In this document: positions 4,795 through 12,145 of the stretch, one piece after another
How positions within the stretch are numbered: the stretch's first letter is position 1
Layout of the letters: the number at the start of each line of letters is the position of its first letter
Assembly: GCA_036271855.1 (NCBI GenBank)
Contig: DATAZV010000119.1
Coordinates: 1-13,000, forward strand
Direction of reading: 5' to 3'
Source of the DNA: JAQGMJ01 sp036271855
Lineage (GTDB): Bacteria > Pseudomonadota > Gammaproteobacteria > Burkholderiales > JAEUOS01
DNA: 13,000 nucleotides
Position numbers and translations under genes: made by a program
Notes under the pieces: model-generated
Database searches by the model: none
What the model was told of the DNA's origin: nothing
Seen by the model: the letters and a program-made list of their open reading frames with translations, nothing else

Positions 4795-7713
4795 TCATCC
4801 CACCGTCTTTTTCATCTTCGCCGTGATCGCCTGCTTCACCTTGAAATAATCCTTCCACGGATCATTCGCCTTGCCGCGCGCGGCCATCACGTCTTTCAGC
4901 GTCACCGGTTTGGCGCGCCAGTCGCGCTTCAGGTCGTCCCACGACAGCGGCAGCGCCACCGTCGCCCCGGGGCGCGCGCGCAGGGTGTACGGCGCGACGG
5001 CGGTGGCGCCGCGGCCGTTGCGCAGGTAGTCGACGAAAATCTTGCCCTTACGCTTGGCCTTGGTGGCCGTCGCCAGAAAGCGGTCCGGAAAGGCTTCGAC
5101 CAGGCGCAGGGCGATGTGGTGGCAAAAATCCTTGATCTCGTCCCAGCCGTTGTCGGGGGTGAAGGGCACCACCACGTGCAGGCCGTGGCCGCCGGTGGTC
5201 TTGACGAAGCTTTGCAGGCCCAGCGCATCGAACAGGGTGCGGGCGGCGCGGGCGGCGTCGGCCACTTCGCTCCAGGGCACGTCGTCGGCGGGGTCGAAGT
5301 CGATCACCAGCATGTCGGGCTTTTCGATGTTGCGCATGGTGGCGTTCCAGGCGTGCAACTCAAGGTTGCCCATTTGCGCCAGGCCGACCAGGCCACGGGC
5401 GTTGCGCACCACGATGTAGGGATTCTTTCCGTGGCTGTCGTCTATCATCGGCGCCTCGACGCCGTCCATTTCTTCCTTTGCATGCTTCTGGAAAAAGCAG
5501 GCGCCGTCGATGCCGCCGGGGCAGCGTACCAGGGACATCGGACGGTCCAGGATGTACGGCAGCAGGCGCTCGGCGACGCGCTCGTAAAAACGCGCGACGT
5601 CGAGCTTGGTGACACCGTCGGCGGGGAACACCACGCGGTCCGGGTGGCTGATGGTGACGCCGGCGACGACGTTGCTGCCGCTTTTCGCCACCGCCGCCGT
5701 GGCGGCGGGCGCGCGCTTGGCGGGTGCCTTCGCCGGGGCCTTGGCGGCTACCTTGCTCGTTGCCTTGGGTGTGGTTGCGCGCACGCTGTCGGAACGGCCG
5801 GCGGGGGAAGAGGATTTCATTGTCGCACTCCTGGTGGCCGCGCTTTTGGCGGCGGCGCGGCTGCGCACCGGCGCGGCGGTGTCGTTCTTGATCTTTTTCA
5901 CGCTGGCCGCAGTGGCGGCGGCTTTTTTCGCGGCAGTCTTCGCGGTTGCCTTGCCGGGTTTGGCTGAGGGTATCTTCGCCGGCAACTCCGCACCGATGTT
6001 CTTCGCCGGCTTGTCCGCGCGCAAACCTTCGAAAGCGCCCTGGCGCACCACGCCGTCGCTGGTCCACTCGGCGAAAGTGACTTCGGCCACCAGCCTGGGC
6101 TTGATCCATTGCGTGCCGCGCACGCGGGCGGCGGCGGGTAGGGCGGTGTCGAAAGGCGAGGCGTCGGCGGCCAGTGCTTTCATCCGCTGCAACATGTCGG
6201 AGAGCGCGTTCTGATCAAAGCCGGTGCCCACGCGCCCGGCGTAGCGCAGCTTGCCTTTTTCGTGAACGCCGAGCAGCAGCGAGCCGAAGCCGCTGCGGCT
6301 GCCCTGTGGCGGGGTGTAGCCGACGACGACGAATTCCTGGCGCTGCCGGCACTTGAGTTTGATCCAGTCGCGCGAGCGGCCGTTGACATACGTGCCGTCG
6401 AGGCGCTTGCCGATCAGGCCTTCCAGGCCGAGCTTGCAGGCTTGCGCCTGCGCGTTGGAGCCGTCGGCATCGAGGTGCTCGGAGAGGCGCACCGGCCCTT
6501 GCGCGTCGGCGCGCGCCAGCACGGCGGCCAGCAACTCCTTGCGCTGCTGCAGCGGCACTTCGCGCAGGTCGCGGCCTTCGCAGTAGGGCATGTCGAACAC
6601 CATGTAGACGGCGTCGCGCTTCGCGCCTTCGCCTTCGTTGCTGAGCCATTGCTGCAGCAGGCCGAAGCTGCTCACGCCCTTGTCGTTCATCACGCAGACT
6701 TCGCCGTCGAGCCAGCCGGTGGTCAGGCCAAGACCTTCGATGGCGGAGACGATGTCGGCGAACTTGGCGCTCCAGTCGTGGCCGTTGCGGGTGATCATGG
6801 TCACCTTGCCGCGATTGATGCGCGCGGTCAGGCGGTAGCCGTCGAGCTTGATTTCGTAGATCCAGCCTTCGTCCTGCGGCGCGCTTTCGACCAGGGTGGC
6901 GAGTTGCGGTGCCAGGGATGCGGGCAGCGCGGCCTTGCGGCCGGTGATGGCAGGCTCGGATTCTTCGGCGCTGGGCGCCTTGCGTTTGGCGGCGGTCTTG
7001 GACGCTTTGGCCGCGGCGGTTTTGGTGGTTTTCGCCGCGGCCTTGCTCGCGGTTTTTCCCGCTGCCTTGGCCGCCTTTTTCGCCGGCTTGAACGCCTTTT
7101 TCGGATCGGACTCCTTGCTGTCCCAGACGTTCTCGTTACCCTGGCCCTTTAACTGCTCGACCTTGCGGCCGGAGAGTACGCTTTGCGGCTGCTTGCTCAC
7201 CAGGTCTTCGCCGTGGCCGGGCTTGGCCTCGTCGTCGCGTTCCTTGATCAGCAGCCAGTTGTCGTGGCCTTCGTCCTTGCCCTTGCCGTGCATGCGCACC
7301 AGGGCCCAGGCACCATGCATTTTTTCGCCGTCCAGGTGGAACTTGAGATGGCCCTCGCGATACGCGCGGCGCGCGTCGCCTTCCAGCGGCGCCCAGGTGC
7401 CGCGGTCCCAGACGATGACTTCGCCGGCGCCGTATTGCTTTTCGGGGATCACGCCTTCGAAGCCGCCGTATTCGAGCGGGTGGTCTTCGACGTGCACCGC
7501 CAGGCGCTTGTCGCCAGGGTCGAGACTTGGCCCCTTGGGCACGGCCCAGCTTTTCAGGGTGCCGTCGAGTTCCAGGCGAAAGTCGTAGTGCAGGCGGCGC
7601 GCGGCGTGTTTCTGGATCACGAAGCGCAGCGCCTTGCCCGCGCGCCCGCTGCGCCCGGCGGGCTCGGGGGTTTTGTTGAAGTCGCGCTTGGCGTGGTAGC
7701 GGGCGAGGCTCAT
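4795..7713 (-). CDS. ligD: Multifunctional NHEJ DNA ligase D (phosphoesterase-ligase-polymerase)
   Basis: A 972-residue repair enzyme that processes and seals double-strand breaks held by Ku. The order is PE-LIG-POL, as in Pseudomonas LigD. The 3'-phosphoesterase (about 28-160) has His36, His42, Asp44, Arg46, His78 and Tyr82, matching the known metal and phosphate ligands. The ATP-dependent ligase (about 262-575) shows motif I EIKLDGYR with nucleotidyl Lys289, DGEV at 336-339, FD at 373-374, EGLIGKR at 431-437, IKLK at 451-454, then an OB fold. The primase-polymerase (about 683-955) has Asp805 and Asp807 in DFDP, TTGGHGLH at 839-846 and Asp895 in FVDYLRN. All catalytic residues expected are present. 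Two Lys/Ala-rich linkers (about 205-260 and 580-680) are unusually long and histone-H1-like. The ATG at 7713 is 28 bases after the ku stop; GGGAG lies 11 bases upstream, rather far, so coupled translation is likely. Confidence 0.97.
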   Translation of the reverse strand: MSLARYHAKRDFNKTPEPAGRSGRAGKALRFVIQKHAARRLHYDFRLELDGTLKSWAVPKGPSLDPGDKRLAVHVEDHPLEYGGFEGVIPEKQYGAGEVIVWDRGTWAPLEGDARRAYREGHLKFHLDGEKMHGAWALVRMHGKGKDEGHDNWLLIKERDDEAKPGHGEDLVSKQPQSVLSGRKVEQLKGQGNENVWDSKESDPKKAFKPAKKAAKAAGKTASKAAAKTTKTAAAKASKTAAKRKAPSAEESEPAITGRKAALPASLAPQLATLVESAPQDEGWIYEIKLDGYRLTARINRGKVTMITRNGHDWSAKFADIVSAIEGLGLTTGWLDGEVCVMNDKGVSSFGLLQQWLSNEGEGAKRDAVYMVFDMPYCEGRDLREVPLQQRKELLAAVLARADAQGPVRLSEHLDADGSNAQAQACKLGLEGLIGKRLDGTYVNGRSRDWIKLKCRQRQEFVVVGYTPPQGSRSGFGSLLLGVHEKGKLRYAGRVGTGFDQNALSDMLQRMKALAADASPFDTALPAAARVRGTQWIKPRLVAEVTFAEWTSDGVVRQGAFEGLRADKPAKNIGAELPAKIPSAKPGKATAKTAAKKAAATAASVKKIKNDTAAPVRSRAAAKSAATRSATMKSSSPAGRSDSVRATTPKATSKVAAKAPAKAPAKRAPAATAAVAKSGSNVVAGVTISHPDRVVFPADGVTKLDVARFYERVAERLLPYILDRPMSLVRCPGGIDGACFFQKHAKEEMDGVEAPMIDDSHGKNPYIVVRNARGLVGLAQMGNLELHAWNATMRNIEKPDMLVIDFDPADDVPWSEVADAARAARTLFDALGLQSFVKTTGGHGLHVVVPFTPDNGWDEIKDFCHHIALRLVEAFPDRFLATATKAKRKGKIFVDYLRNGRGATAVAPYTLRARPGATVALPLSWDDLKRDWRAKPVTLKDVMAARGKANDPWKDYFKVKQAITAKMKKTVG

Positions 7714-7741
7714 CTGGTGGCGAACTCCCGAATGCTGCTCT

Positions 7742-8764
7742 TCAAGCGGCGCGCTTGCGCTGCACCGATTTGCTGGCGGCGCGCGGCTTGGCGGCGGCGC
7801 GCGTTTTGGCTTTGCCGGGCATGCTCTTTTGCAGCAGCGACATCAGGTCGATCACCTCGGCGGAACGCTGCGCCGGGGCGCGGGTTTTTTCCGGCGCCGT
7901 CACCTGGTTGATCTGCCCGGCCTTTTCCTTGGCGTGGATGCGCGCCATGATGTCTTCGTGGTAGGTGTCATGGTATTCGCCCGGCTCCCAGTCGCCGCGC
8001 ATGGCGTCGATCAGCTTGGCGGCCATGTTCATCTCGGCGGGCTTGATCGAGGCGCCCTTGAGGTCGGGCATGGCGAGGTTGCCGGTGTCGCGGATTTCGT
8101 CGGCATGGCGCAGGGTGTTGAGCATCAGCTTTTCGCCGTCAGGGATCACCGCCGCCAGGTGCTGCCTGGTGGCGATCACCACGTTGGCCAGGGCCACGCA
8201 GCCGGCTTTTTCCATCGCCTGCATCAACAGGGCATAGACCTTGATGCCGCTTTTTTGCGGCACCAGGTAATAGGGCGCGTCGTAGTACATCGGCGGGATC
8301 TTGCCGGCATCGATGAAGGAAAAAATCTCCACGCTTTGCGTCGCCTTCGGGTTGGCAGCCTTGAAGTCGGCGTCGCTCAGGACGACGTACTGGCCCTTCT
8401 CGACCGCATAGCCCTTGACGATCTGCTCGTAGGGCACTTCCTTGCCGGTGATCTTGTTGATGCGCTTGTAGCCGATCGGCTGCATGCTGCGGCGGTCGAG
8501 CATGTCCAGTTCCAGGCCCTGGCGGCGCGCGGCGGTGTGCAGTTCCACCGGCACCAGCACCAGGCCGAAGGTGATGGCGCCTTTCCACAGCACGCGGCTG
8601 CCGCCGCCGCGCGCGCCGCTCTTTTTGGCGCTGCCGGCGTGGCTGTCGTCGTTGGCGGCGCGGGTGCTGCGCGCCGGCTTTTTGGTCGCCGCCTTGGCGG
8701 ATTTTGCCTTGCTTTCGCTGGAGGTGCCCCGGGCGGAAGGGGCGGATTTCGCGGTGCGTGCCAT
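7742..8764 (-). CDS. ku: Bacterial Ku, DNA-end-binding NHEJ protein with basic extensions
   Basis: A 340-residue protein whose homodimer would encircle broken DNA ends and recruit LigD. The Ku core begins at about residue 57 with RVLWKGAITFGLVLVPVELH, and continues with RINKITGKEVPYEQIVKGY, SFIDAGKIPPMYYDAPYYL and WEPGEYHDTYHEDI, all typical. EVIDLMSLLQKSM near residues 303-315 matches the C-terminal segment that contacts LigD in other bacteria. What is odd is the first 56 residues, rich in Lys, Ala, Ser and Arg (AKSAKAATKKPARSTRAAND), because most bacterial Ku proteins begin directly at the core. A basic 25-residue tail (AKTRAAAKPRAASKSVQRKR) also follows. I prefer the ATG at 8764 (MARTAKS), with AGGA 10-11 bases upstream; an in-frame ATG at 8785 would add 7 residues. 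It is the first gene of the ku-ligD operon, 28 bases before ligD. Confidence 0.96.
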   Translation of the reverse strand: MARTAKSAPSARGTSSESKAKSAKAATKKPARSTRAANDDSHAGSAKKSGARGGGSRVLWKGAITFGLVLVPVELHTAARRQGLELDMLDRRSMQPIGYKRINKITGKEVPYEQIVKGYAVEKGQYVVLSDADFKAANPKATQSVEIFSFIDAGKIPPMYYDAPYYLVPQKSGIKVYALLMQAMEKAGCVALANVVIATRQHLAAVIPDGEKLMLNTLRHADEIRDTGNLAMPDLKGASIKPAEMNMAAKLIDAMRGDWEPGEYHDTYHEDIMARIHAKEKAGQINQVTAPEKTRAPAQRSAEVIDLMSLLQKSMPGKAKTRAAAKPRAASKSVQRKRAA

Positions 8765-8855
8765 GACAGTTGCGTCCTGAAACATCCCGCGCCGGGACGG
8801 CGCGTAGGGAGGTCAGGCTACGTAAAGCGCACCCGCGCGGATAGTAAGAATCTGC

Positions 8856-8878
8856 GGAAAGCGGCGTCGGCGCTTTCC
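8856..8878 (-). terminator. Hairpin after the TauE/SafE-type gene
   Basis: A perfect 8-bp stem GGAAAGCG (8856-8863) with CGCTTTCC (8871-8878) and a 7-base loop lies 13 bases past the stop of the permease gene and upstream of ku. It is followed on the minus strand by GCAGATTCTT, not a proper T tract, so it may be an inefficient terminator or a pausing or protective hairpin. Confidence 0.4.
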
Positions 8879-8891
8879 TACCTGGCGCGGT

Positions 8892-9647
8892 TCAGGTCTT
8901 GGTCCAGCCCATCAGCAATGCGATGCCGTTGGCGAGGTACACCAGGCCGATCACCGTCACCGTGCCGCGGGTCCAGCGGCGGAAGTTGACGTCGGTCATT
9001 TTCTCCAGCACGCCGCGCGAAGCGCTGGTGCCCGCCATGGCGACGACGATCATCGACGCCGCCAGCCACAACTCGACCCGGCCCTGGTCGTGGCCGAGCA
9101 AAAAGCCGAAGTAGAGGATTTTCAACAGGTGCGCCAGGGTCTGGGTGGAGGCCTTGGTGGCGACCACCCGGTGCCGGCTCATTTTCGACTGCAGGAAGAA
9201 GACGTCGAGGATCGGCCCGGCGACGCCGGAGAGCAGTTGCAGCCCGGTGGCCGTGACGCCGCAGGCGAACGGGTGGCCAGGCTTGTCGACGTTGAGCTTG
9301 AGCCTGGGCGGCAGCACGTAGCTGACGAAGGGCGTCAGGCCCAGCACGATGTAGACCACGGCGCGCCCGGCCACCAGTTGCAGCGCGCAGAACACCGCGA
9401 GGATGAGGAAGGAGCCGTACATATTGCCGCGGAAAATGCGCCACTCGATCTCGCGCCGCCACAGCCAGGCGCGCCAGCCGTTGGAGGCCAGTTGCGCGAC
9501 GCCGTGCAGCATCATCGCCGCCGGTACCGGCATCAGTGCGAGGAACACGCCCATCAGGATCATGCCGCCGGCCATGCCGAGGATGCCGGAGATGAAGGAG
9601 GTGACGAATACCGTGAAGGTGACGATGGCGAGTACAGCTAAGGGCAT
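8892..9647 (-). CDS. TauE/SafE-family anion permease
   Basis: A 251-residue polytopic inner-membrane protein of normal family length. The start MPLAVLAIVTFTVFVTSFIS leads into the conserved family opening GILGMAGGMILMGVFLALMP (about 22-41), the TauE/SafE glycine-rich repeat. A second related half begins near ACGVTATGLQLLSGVAGPIL (about residue 128), consistent with the internal duplication of this family; 7-8 hydrophobic spans can be drawn. Family members export sulfite, sulfoacetate or other small organic or sulfur anions, but the substrate here cannot be named. No clear Shine-Dalgarno precedes the ATG at 9647 (AACAAAGCACCGCC), yet upstream residues in frame are low-complexity and non-hydrophobic, so this is the best start. 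It is not obviously in an operon: ku starts 127 bases beyond its end, with a hairpin between. Confidence 0.88.
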   Translation of the reverse strand: MPLAVLAIVTFTVFVTSFISGILGMAGGMILMGVFLALMPVPAAMMLHGVAQLASNGWRAWLWRREIEWRIFRGNMYGSFLILAVFCALQLVAGRAVVYIVLGLTPFVSYVLPPRLKLNVDKPGHPFACGVTATGLQLLSGVAGPILDVFFLQSKMSRHRVVATKASTQTLAHLLKILYFGFLLGHDQGRVELWLAASMIVVAMAGTSASRGVLEKMTDVNFRRWTRGTVTVIGLVYLANGIALLMGWTKT

Positions 9648-9940
9648 GGCGGTGCTTTGTTGTTGTTGCGCGCCGCCCGGCGGGGTGCGGCGCAGATGAT
9701 TCTGTTCAGATGTTGCCGGTTTGAAGGATGGTCGGCGATTGGGGCGTTGGTGCTTCGTACTCGAAAATCGGCGGTCAGAGCACTTTTGCGGTGAGGCTTG
9801 CAAAAGTGATCCGACCCCGAGTTTTCGTTCGGCGTCGCGCGTAACCAAACCGGCGTGCCTCGTGAGGTTTCAAAAAACTTTGAGAGGTTCGCCGATGTCG
9901 GTGACGCTCCTCGTGAGAAAAATCGTACAAGCCTGTCCGC
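9648..9940. other. 293-bp intergenic region with one dispersed repeat
   Basis: Apart from the palindromic repeat at 9762-9827 I see no gene. A 9-bp direct repeat CCTCGTGAG occurs at 9858-9866 and 9909-9917, with CAAAAAACTTTG between. No convincing promoter for the permease is visible. Confidence 0.5.
9762..9827 (+). repeat. Dispersed palindromic repeat, copy 3
   Basis: CGAAAA (9762-9767) pairs with TTTTCG (9822-9827), GGTC with GACC further in, and a perfect 9-bp inner hairpin CACTTTTGC (9781-9789) with GCAAAAGTG (9800-9808), loop GGTGAGGCTT. AAATCGG, GGTCAGAGCAC and TGATCCGACCCC are shared with copy 2 at 3443-3506, which is over 6 kb away, in the same orientation. It lies downstream of the ABC binding-protein gene and could stabilise or end its mRNA. 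Confidence 0.85.
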
Positions 9941-11194
9941 TCAGCTCTCCAGATTCAACGCCTTCGGCCAGTCGCGCGAGTACACCGGGTTTTTCAGGAA
10001 CTCTTCCGGCTTGTAGGTCCAGAACTGGCTGACGTTGGGATAGGTCTTGTCGACCACGTTGACCAGGCGGCCGTCCTTGCGTTCGACGCGGCGGATGAAC
10101 ACGTCGCCGACCACGTTGCCGTAGCTGTCGAAGGAAACCGGGCCGCGCACCGTGCTGGTCTTCACCGAGCGCAGGGCCTTCATGAAAGCGGCCTTGTCTT
10201 CGATCTTGCCCTTGATGGTGTTGAGCGCGGCTTCGAGCACGGCGGCTTCCACATAGGTGGCGGCGGCGTAAAAGCCGGGGTCGTACTTGTTTTGCGCGCG
10301 AAAGTCGGCGGCGAATTTTTTGTTCAGCGGGTTGGCGAGCTCGGCGGAGTACCAGCAGGCGGTGCGGATGCCCAGGGCCTCGTCGCCCATGTTGCGCAGC
10401 ACGGCTTCGTCCAGCGCTGTCATGCCGCCGACCACGTTGACCTTGCCCTTCATCCCGTATTCATTGAACTGGCGCAGGTAACGAAAGCCGTTGGAGCCGG
10501 CGAAGCCCAGGAAGATGCCGTCGACGTTGGTCTTGAGTTGCGCCAGGTAGCTGCCGTAGTCGGGCACGGTGAGGGGCGAGAAGGTCTTTTGGATGATCTT
10601 GCCGCCGCCCTCTTCGAACACGCGCTGAAAGCCGGCGAGCATTTCGTGGCCGTAGCTCAGGTCGTCGGCGATCAGGCCCATGCGCTTCCACTTCAACTCC
10701 TTCAGGCAGTAGTCGGCCATCGGGTGGGCACACTGCGAGGAGGTGGAGGTGCCGCGCACGAACCAGGGGCTGGCCTTGCGCTGCGTCATGTCTTCGGCGG
10801 CGGCCACCGAGAGGGTGGGCAGCGAAGCGGAGCGGATGTAGTCGTCCACCGCCAGCGCCTCGTTGGCGGCCAGGGGGCCGATCATCACGTGGATCTTGTT
10901 GCGCTCCACCAGCTCCTGCACCTTGGCGCGCGCGGTGGCCGGCACGCCGCCGGAGTCGCCGACGAACAGCTCAACCTTGCGCCCGGCCATCATGTAGTTG
11001 CGCTCTTTCAGGTACTGCATCAGCGCCTTTTCCATGTCCAGGCCGCCGGAGGCCAGCGGCCCGGTTTTCACCGTCATCAGGCCGAGGCGGATCGGCCCGG
11101 CGGCCTGCGCGTGGGCCAGGCCGGACAAGCCGGTGGCGGACAAGGCTGCGGCTGCGGCGCCGGCCTTAACGAGTGCTCTGCGTTGCTGGTTCAT
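9941..11194 (-). CDS. ABC transporter substrate-binding protein, branched-chain amino acid type
   Basis: A 417-residue periplasmic binding protein of the Peripla_BP_6 (LivJ/LivK-like) family. The start is secure: AAGGAG lies 6 bases before the ATG. The signal sequence carries twin arginines (QRRALVKAG, residues 4-12) before a weakly hydrophobic Ala-rich core and AHAQA near 27-31, so export by the Tat system is plausible but Sec cannot be excluded. The mature part opens with PIRLGLMTVKTGPLASGG, has VELFVGDSGGVPATARAKVQELV and HVMIGPLAANEALAV in the first lobe, and GLIADDLSYGHEMLAGF at the second, all typical of the family. Family members bind amino acids, amides or aromatic and other acids. 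No permease or ATPase gene follows in the window, so the ligand and transporter are unknown. A candidate promoter and inverted repeat lie upstream. Confidence 0.92.
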   Translation of the reverse strand: MNQQRRALVKAGAAAAALSATGLSGLAHAQAAGPIRLGLMTVKTGPLASGGLDMEKALMQYLKERNYMMAGRKVELFVGDSGGVPATARAKVQELVERNKIHVMIGPLAANEALAVDDYIRSASLPTLSVAAAEDMTQRKASPWFVRGTSTSSQCAHPMADYCLKELKWKRMGLIADDLSYGHEMLAGFQRVFEEGGGKIIQKTFSPLTVPDYGSYLAQLKTNVDGIFLGFAGSNGFRYLRQFNEYGMKGKVNVVGGMTALDEAVLRNMGDEALGIRTACWYSAELANPLNKKFAADFRAQNKYDPGFYAAATYVEAAVLEAALNTIKGKIEDKAAFMKALRSVKTSTVRGPVSFDSYGNVVGDVFIRRVERKDGRLVNVVDKTYPNVSQFWTYKPEEFLKNPVYSRDWPKALNLES

Positions 11195-11312
11195 CTTGTC
11201 TCCTTTGCGGACCTGATGCGGTCGTGGCCGCGTCCATGGGGGTGTGCTGGTGGTCTGGCTGCCTCTGCGGGCGGCTGGGATGAGCGGCTGGGCGGTAAGG
11301 TTGCAATCGGGT

Positions 11313-11342
11313 GTAATACTACGCCCAAGTATTTTGCATCAA
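11313..11342 (-). promoter_or_regulatory. Candidate promoter with overlapping inverted repeat
   Basis: On the minus strand TTGATG (11337-11342) and TATTAC (11313-11318) are 18 bases apart, a plausible sigma-70 pair for the binding-protein gene about 120 bases downstream. An inverted repeat, AATACT (11315-11320) and AGTATT (11328-11333) with a 7-base spacer, lies across the -10 side, where a repressor could act. The region is clearly more AT-rich than its surroundings. Confidence 0.4.
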
Positions 11343-11376
11343 TGCCCGTAAATAATCGCCTGATAAAGAATATAAC

Positions 11377-11781
11377 TTAACCGCTGCTGCCTGCGCCGGC
11401 GCGGCGGCCACCGAGCAGGCAGGCGGCGCCGGCAAACAGCGCCGCGGCGACCAAGTGACCCAAACCCGCCGGCAGCAGCCCGAGATGGGTGAGCAGCACC
11501 GGAAAAATGAAAAACATCGCCACCGTCAACGCCGCCGCCGCCAGCGCCATCACGCGCCAGGAAGGCAGGCGGTCCATCAGCATGGTGCAGGCCATGGCCG
11601 CGCCCAGCCAGCTCAGGATGAGCACGAAGACGTGAAAGGCGACATGCAGCGCCAGCGCCTGTTGCAGGGTCTGGTTGGCCGGCATCTTCCAGGCGCGGCC
11701 CCAGAGCAGGGCGTCGAGCAGGACGTTGAGCGCGACGGTGCTGAGGGCGAACAGGGTGGCGAGGAGGTAGGGGCGTTTCAT
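11377..11781 (-). CDS. Hypothetical four-span membrane protein
   Basis: A 134-residue, very hydrophobic protein with four likely membrane segments at about 4-24, 42-65, 74-98 and 102-124. I do not recognise a named family. Features seen: MKRPYLLATLFALSTVALNV as a start-transfer helix without cleavage site, a short polar loop with WGRAWKMPANQTLQQ, a helix containing HVAFHVFVLILSW (two His within the membrane), a loop MDRLPSWR, and a Gly/Arg/Ser tail. There are no catalytic or metal motifs beyond the histidines. AAGAAG close to the ATG at 11781 gives a weak ribosome site. It is 54 bases after the three-span protein gene on the same strand, with a possible terminator between, and is followed by the promoter region of the ABC binding protein. 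Confidence 0.7.
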   Translation of the reverse strand: MKRPYLLATLFALSTVALNVLLDALLWGRAWKMPANQTLQQALALHVAFHVFVLILSWLGAAMACTMLMDRLPSWRVMALAAAALTVAMFFIFPVLLTHLGLLPAGLGHLVAAALFAGAACLLGGRRAGAGSSG

Positions 11782-11815
11782 TGCGCTTCTTTCGGCAGCA
11801 TCGGGAGTCCTTGAA

Positions 11816-11841
11816 TAAAAACGTTGGCCGGCCGCTCAACG
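11816..11841 (-). terminator. Possible terminator overlapping the end of the 95-aa gene
   Basis: On the minus strand CGTTG (11837-11841) pairs with CAACG (11822-11826) across a 10-base GC-rich loop and runs into TTTTTA. The stop codon of the 95-residue gene lies inside the 5' arm. The stem is only 5 bp, so strength is uncertain. Confidence 0.35.
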
Positions 11842-12123
11842 CACGAGTTGATAGACCGCATAGCCCAGGGTCAGGGTACACGCCGCCAGCGAGGCGGCCG
11901 CGCGCTTGCGCGCCGCGGCCCAGCCGTAGCCGGAGAACCATACCGCGCCGATCAGGAAGAAGGCGGCCGCGCCGGCGAACAGGAACACGGTGCGCAGGGT
12001 GCCGTGTACCTGTTCCGCCGTTATGTCCTGGGCGCTCCCTTCCGCATAGCGGCTGCACAACCACGCCATCCATGCGAACCACACGAGGGCGATGGAGAGG
12101 TTGGCGGCGGTTGTGGGTTTCAT
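11836..12123 (-). CDS. Small three-span membrane protein, paralog B of a tandem pair
   Basis: A 95-residue protein with likely membrane segments at about 7-24, 45-67 and 73-93. It begins MKPTTAANLSIALVWFAWMA and carries GAVWFSGYGWAAAR at 59-72; both blocks recur in the next gene (12146-12442), so the two are diverged copies of one gene. The loop between spans 1 and 2 (SRYAEGSAQDITAEQVHG) is acidic and differs between copies. I know of no named family. No clear Shine-Dalgarno precedes the ATG at 12123, which is 22 bases past the stop of the upstream copy, so translation may be coupled. Its DNA is strongly GC-rich, like the rest of the window. Confidence 0.7.
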   Translation of the reverse strand: MKPTTAANLSIALVWFAWMAWLCSRYAEGSAQDITAEQVHGTLRTVFLFAGAAAFFLIGAVWFSGYGWAAARKRAAASLAACTLTLGYAVYQLVR

Positions 12124-12145
12124 GAAACTAAAAGCCGATTGATGT

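Noticed and set aside
4666..5967. A 433-residue plus-strand frame opposite ligD
   Set aside because: It mirrors the ligD coding strand, starts inside the MITE-like element, and shows His/Gly/Val-rich low-complexity composition; ligD has complete catalytic motifs on the other strand.
8786..8848. A defined sigma-70 promoter for ku-ligD
   Set aside because: TACTAT occurs on the minus strand at 8841-8846, but no -35 hexamer lies at a suitable distance, so I did not call a promoter.
7829..8989. A 386-residue plus-strand frame opposite ku
   Set aside because: Shadow of ku with His/Gln/Val-rich translation; no family pattern and no ribosome site.
11339..12082. A 247-residue minus-strand frame overlapping the small membrane genes
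   Set aside because: Arg/Gly/Pro-rich out-of-frame reading; the alternative frames give clean membrane-span patterns and, for the paralogs, mutual similarity.
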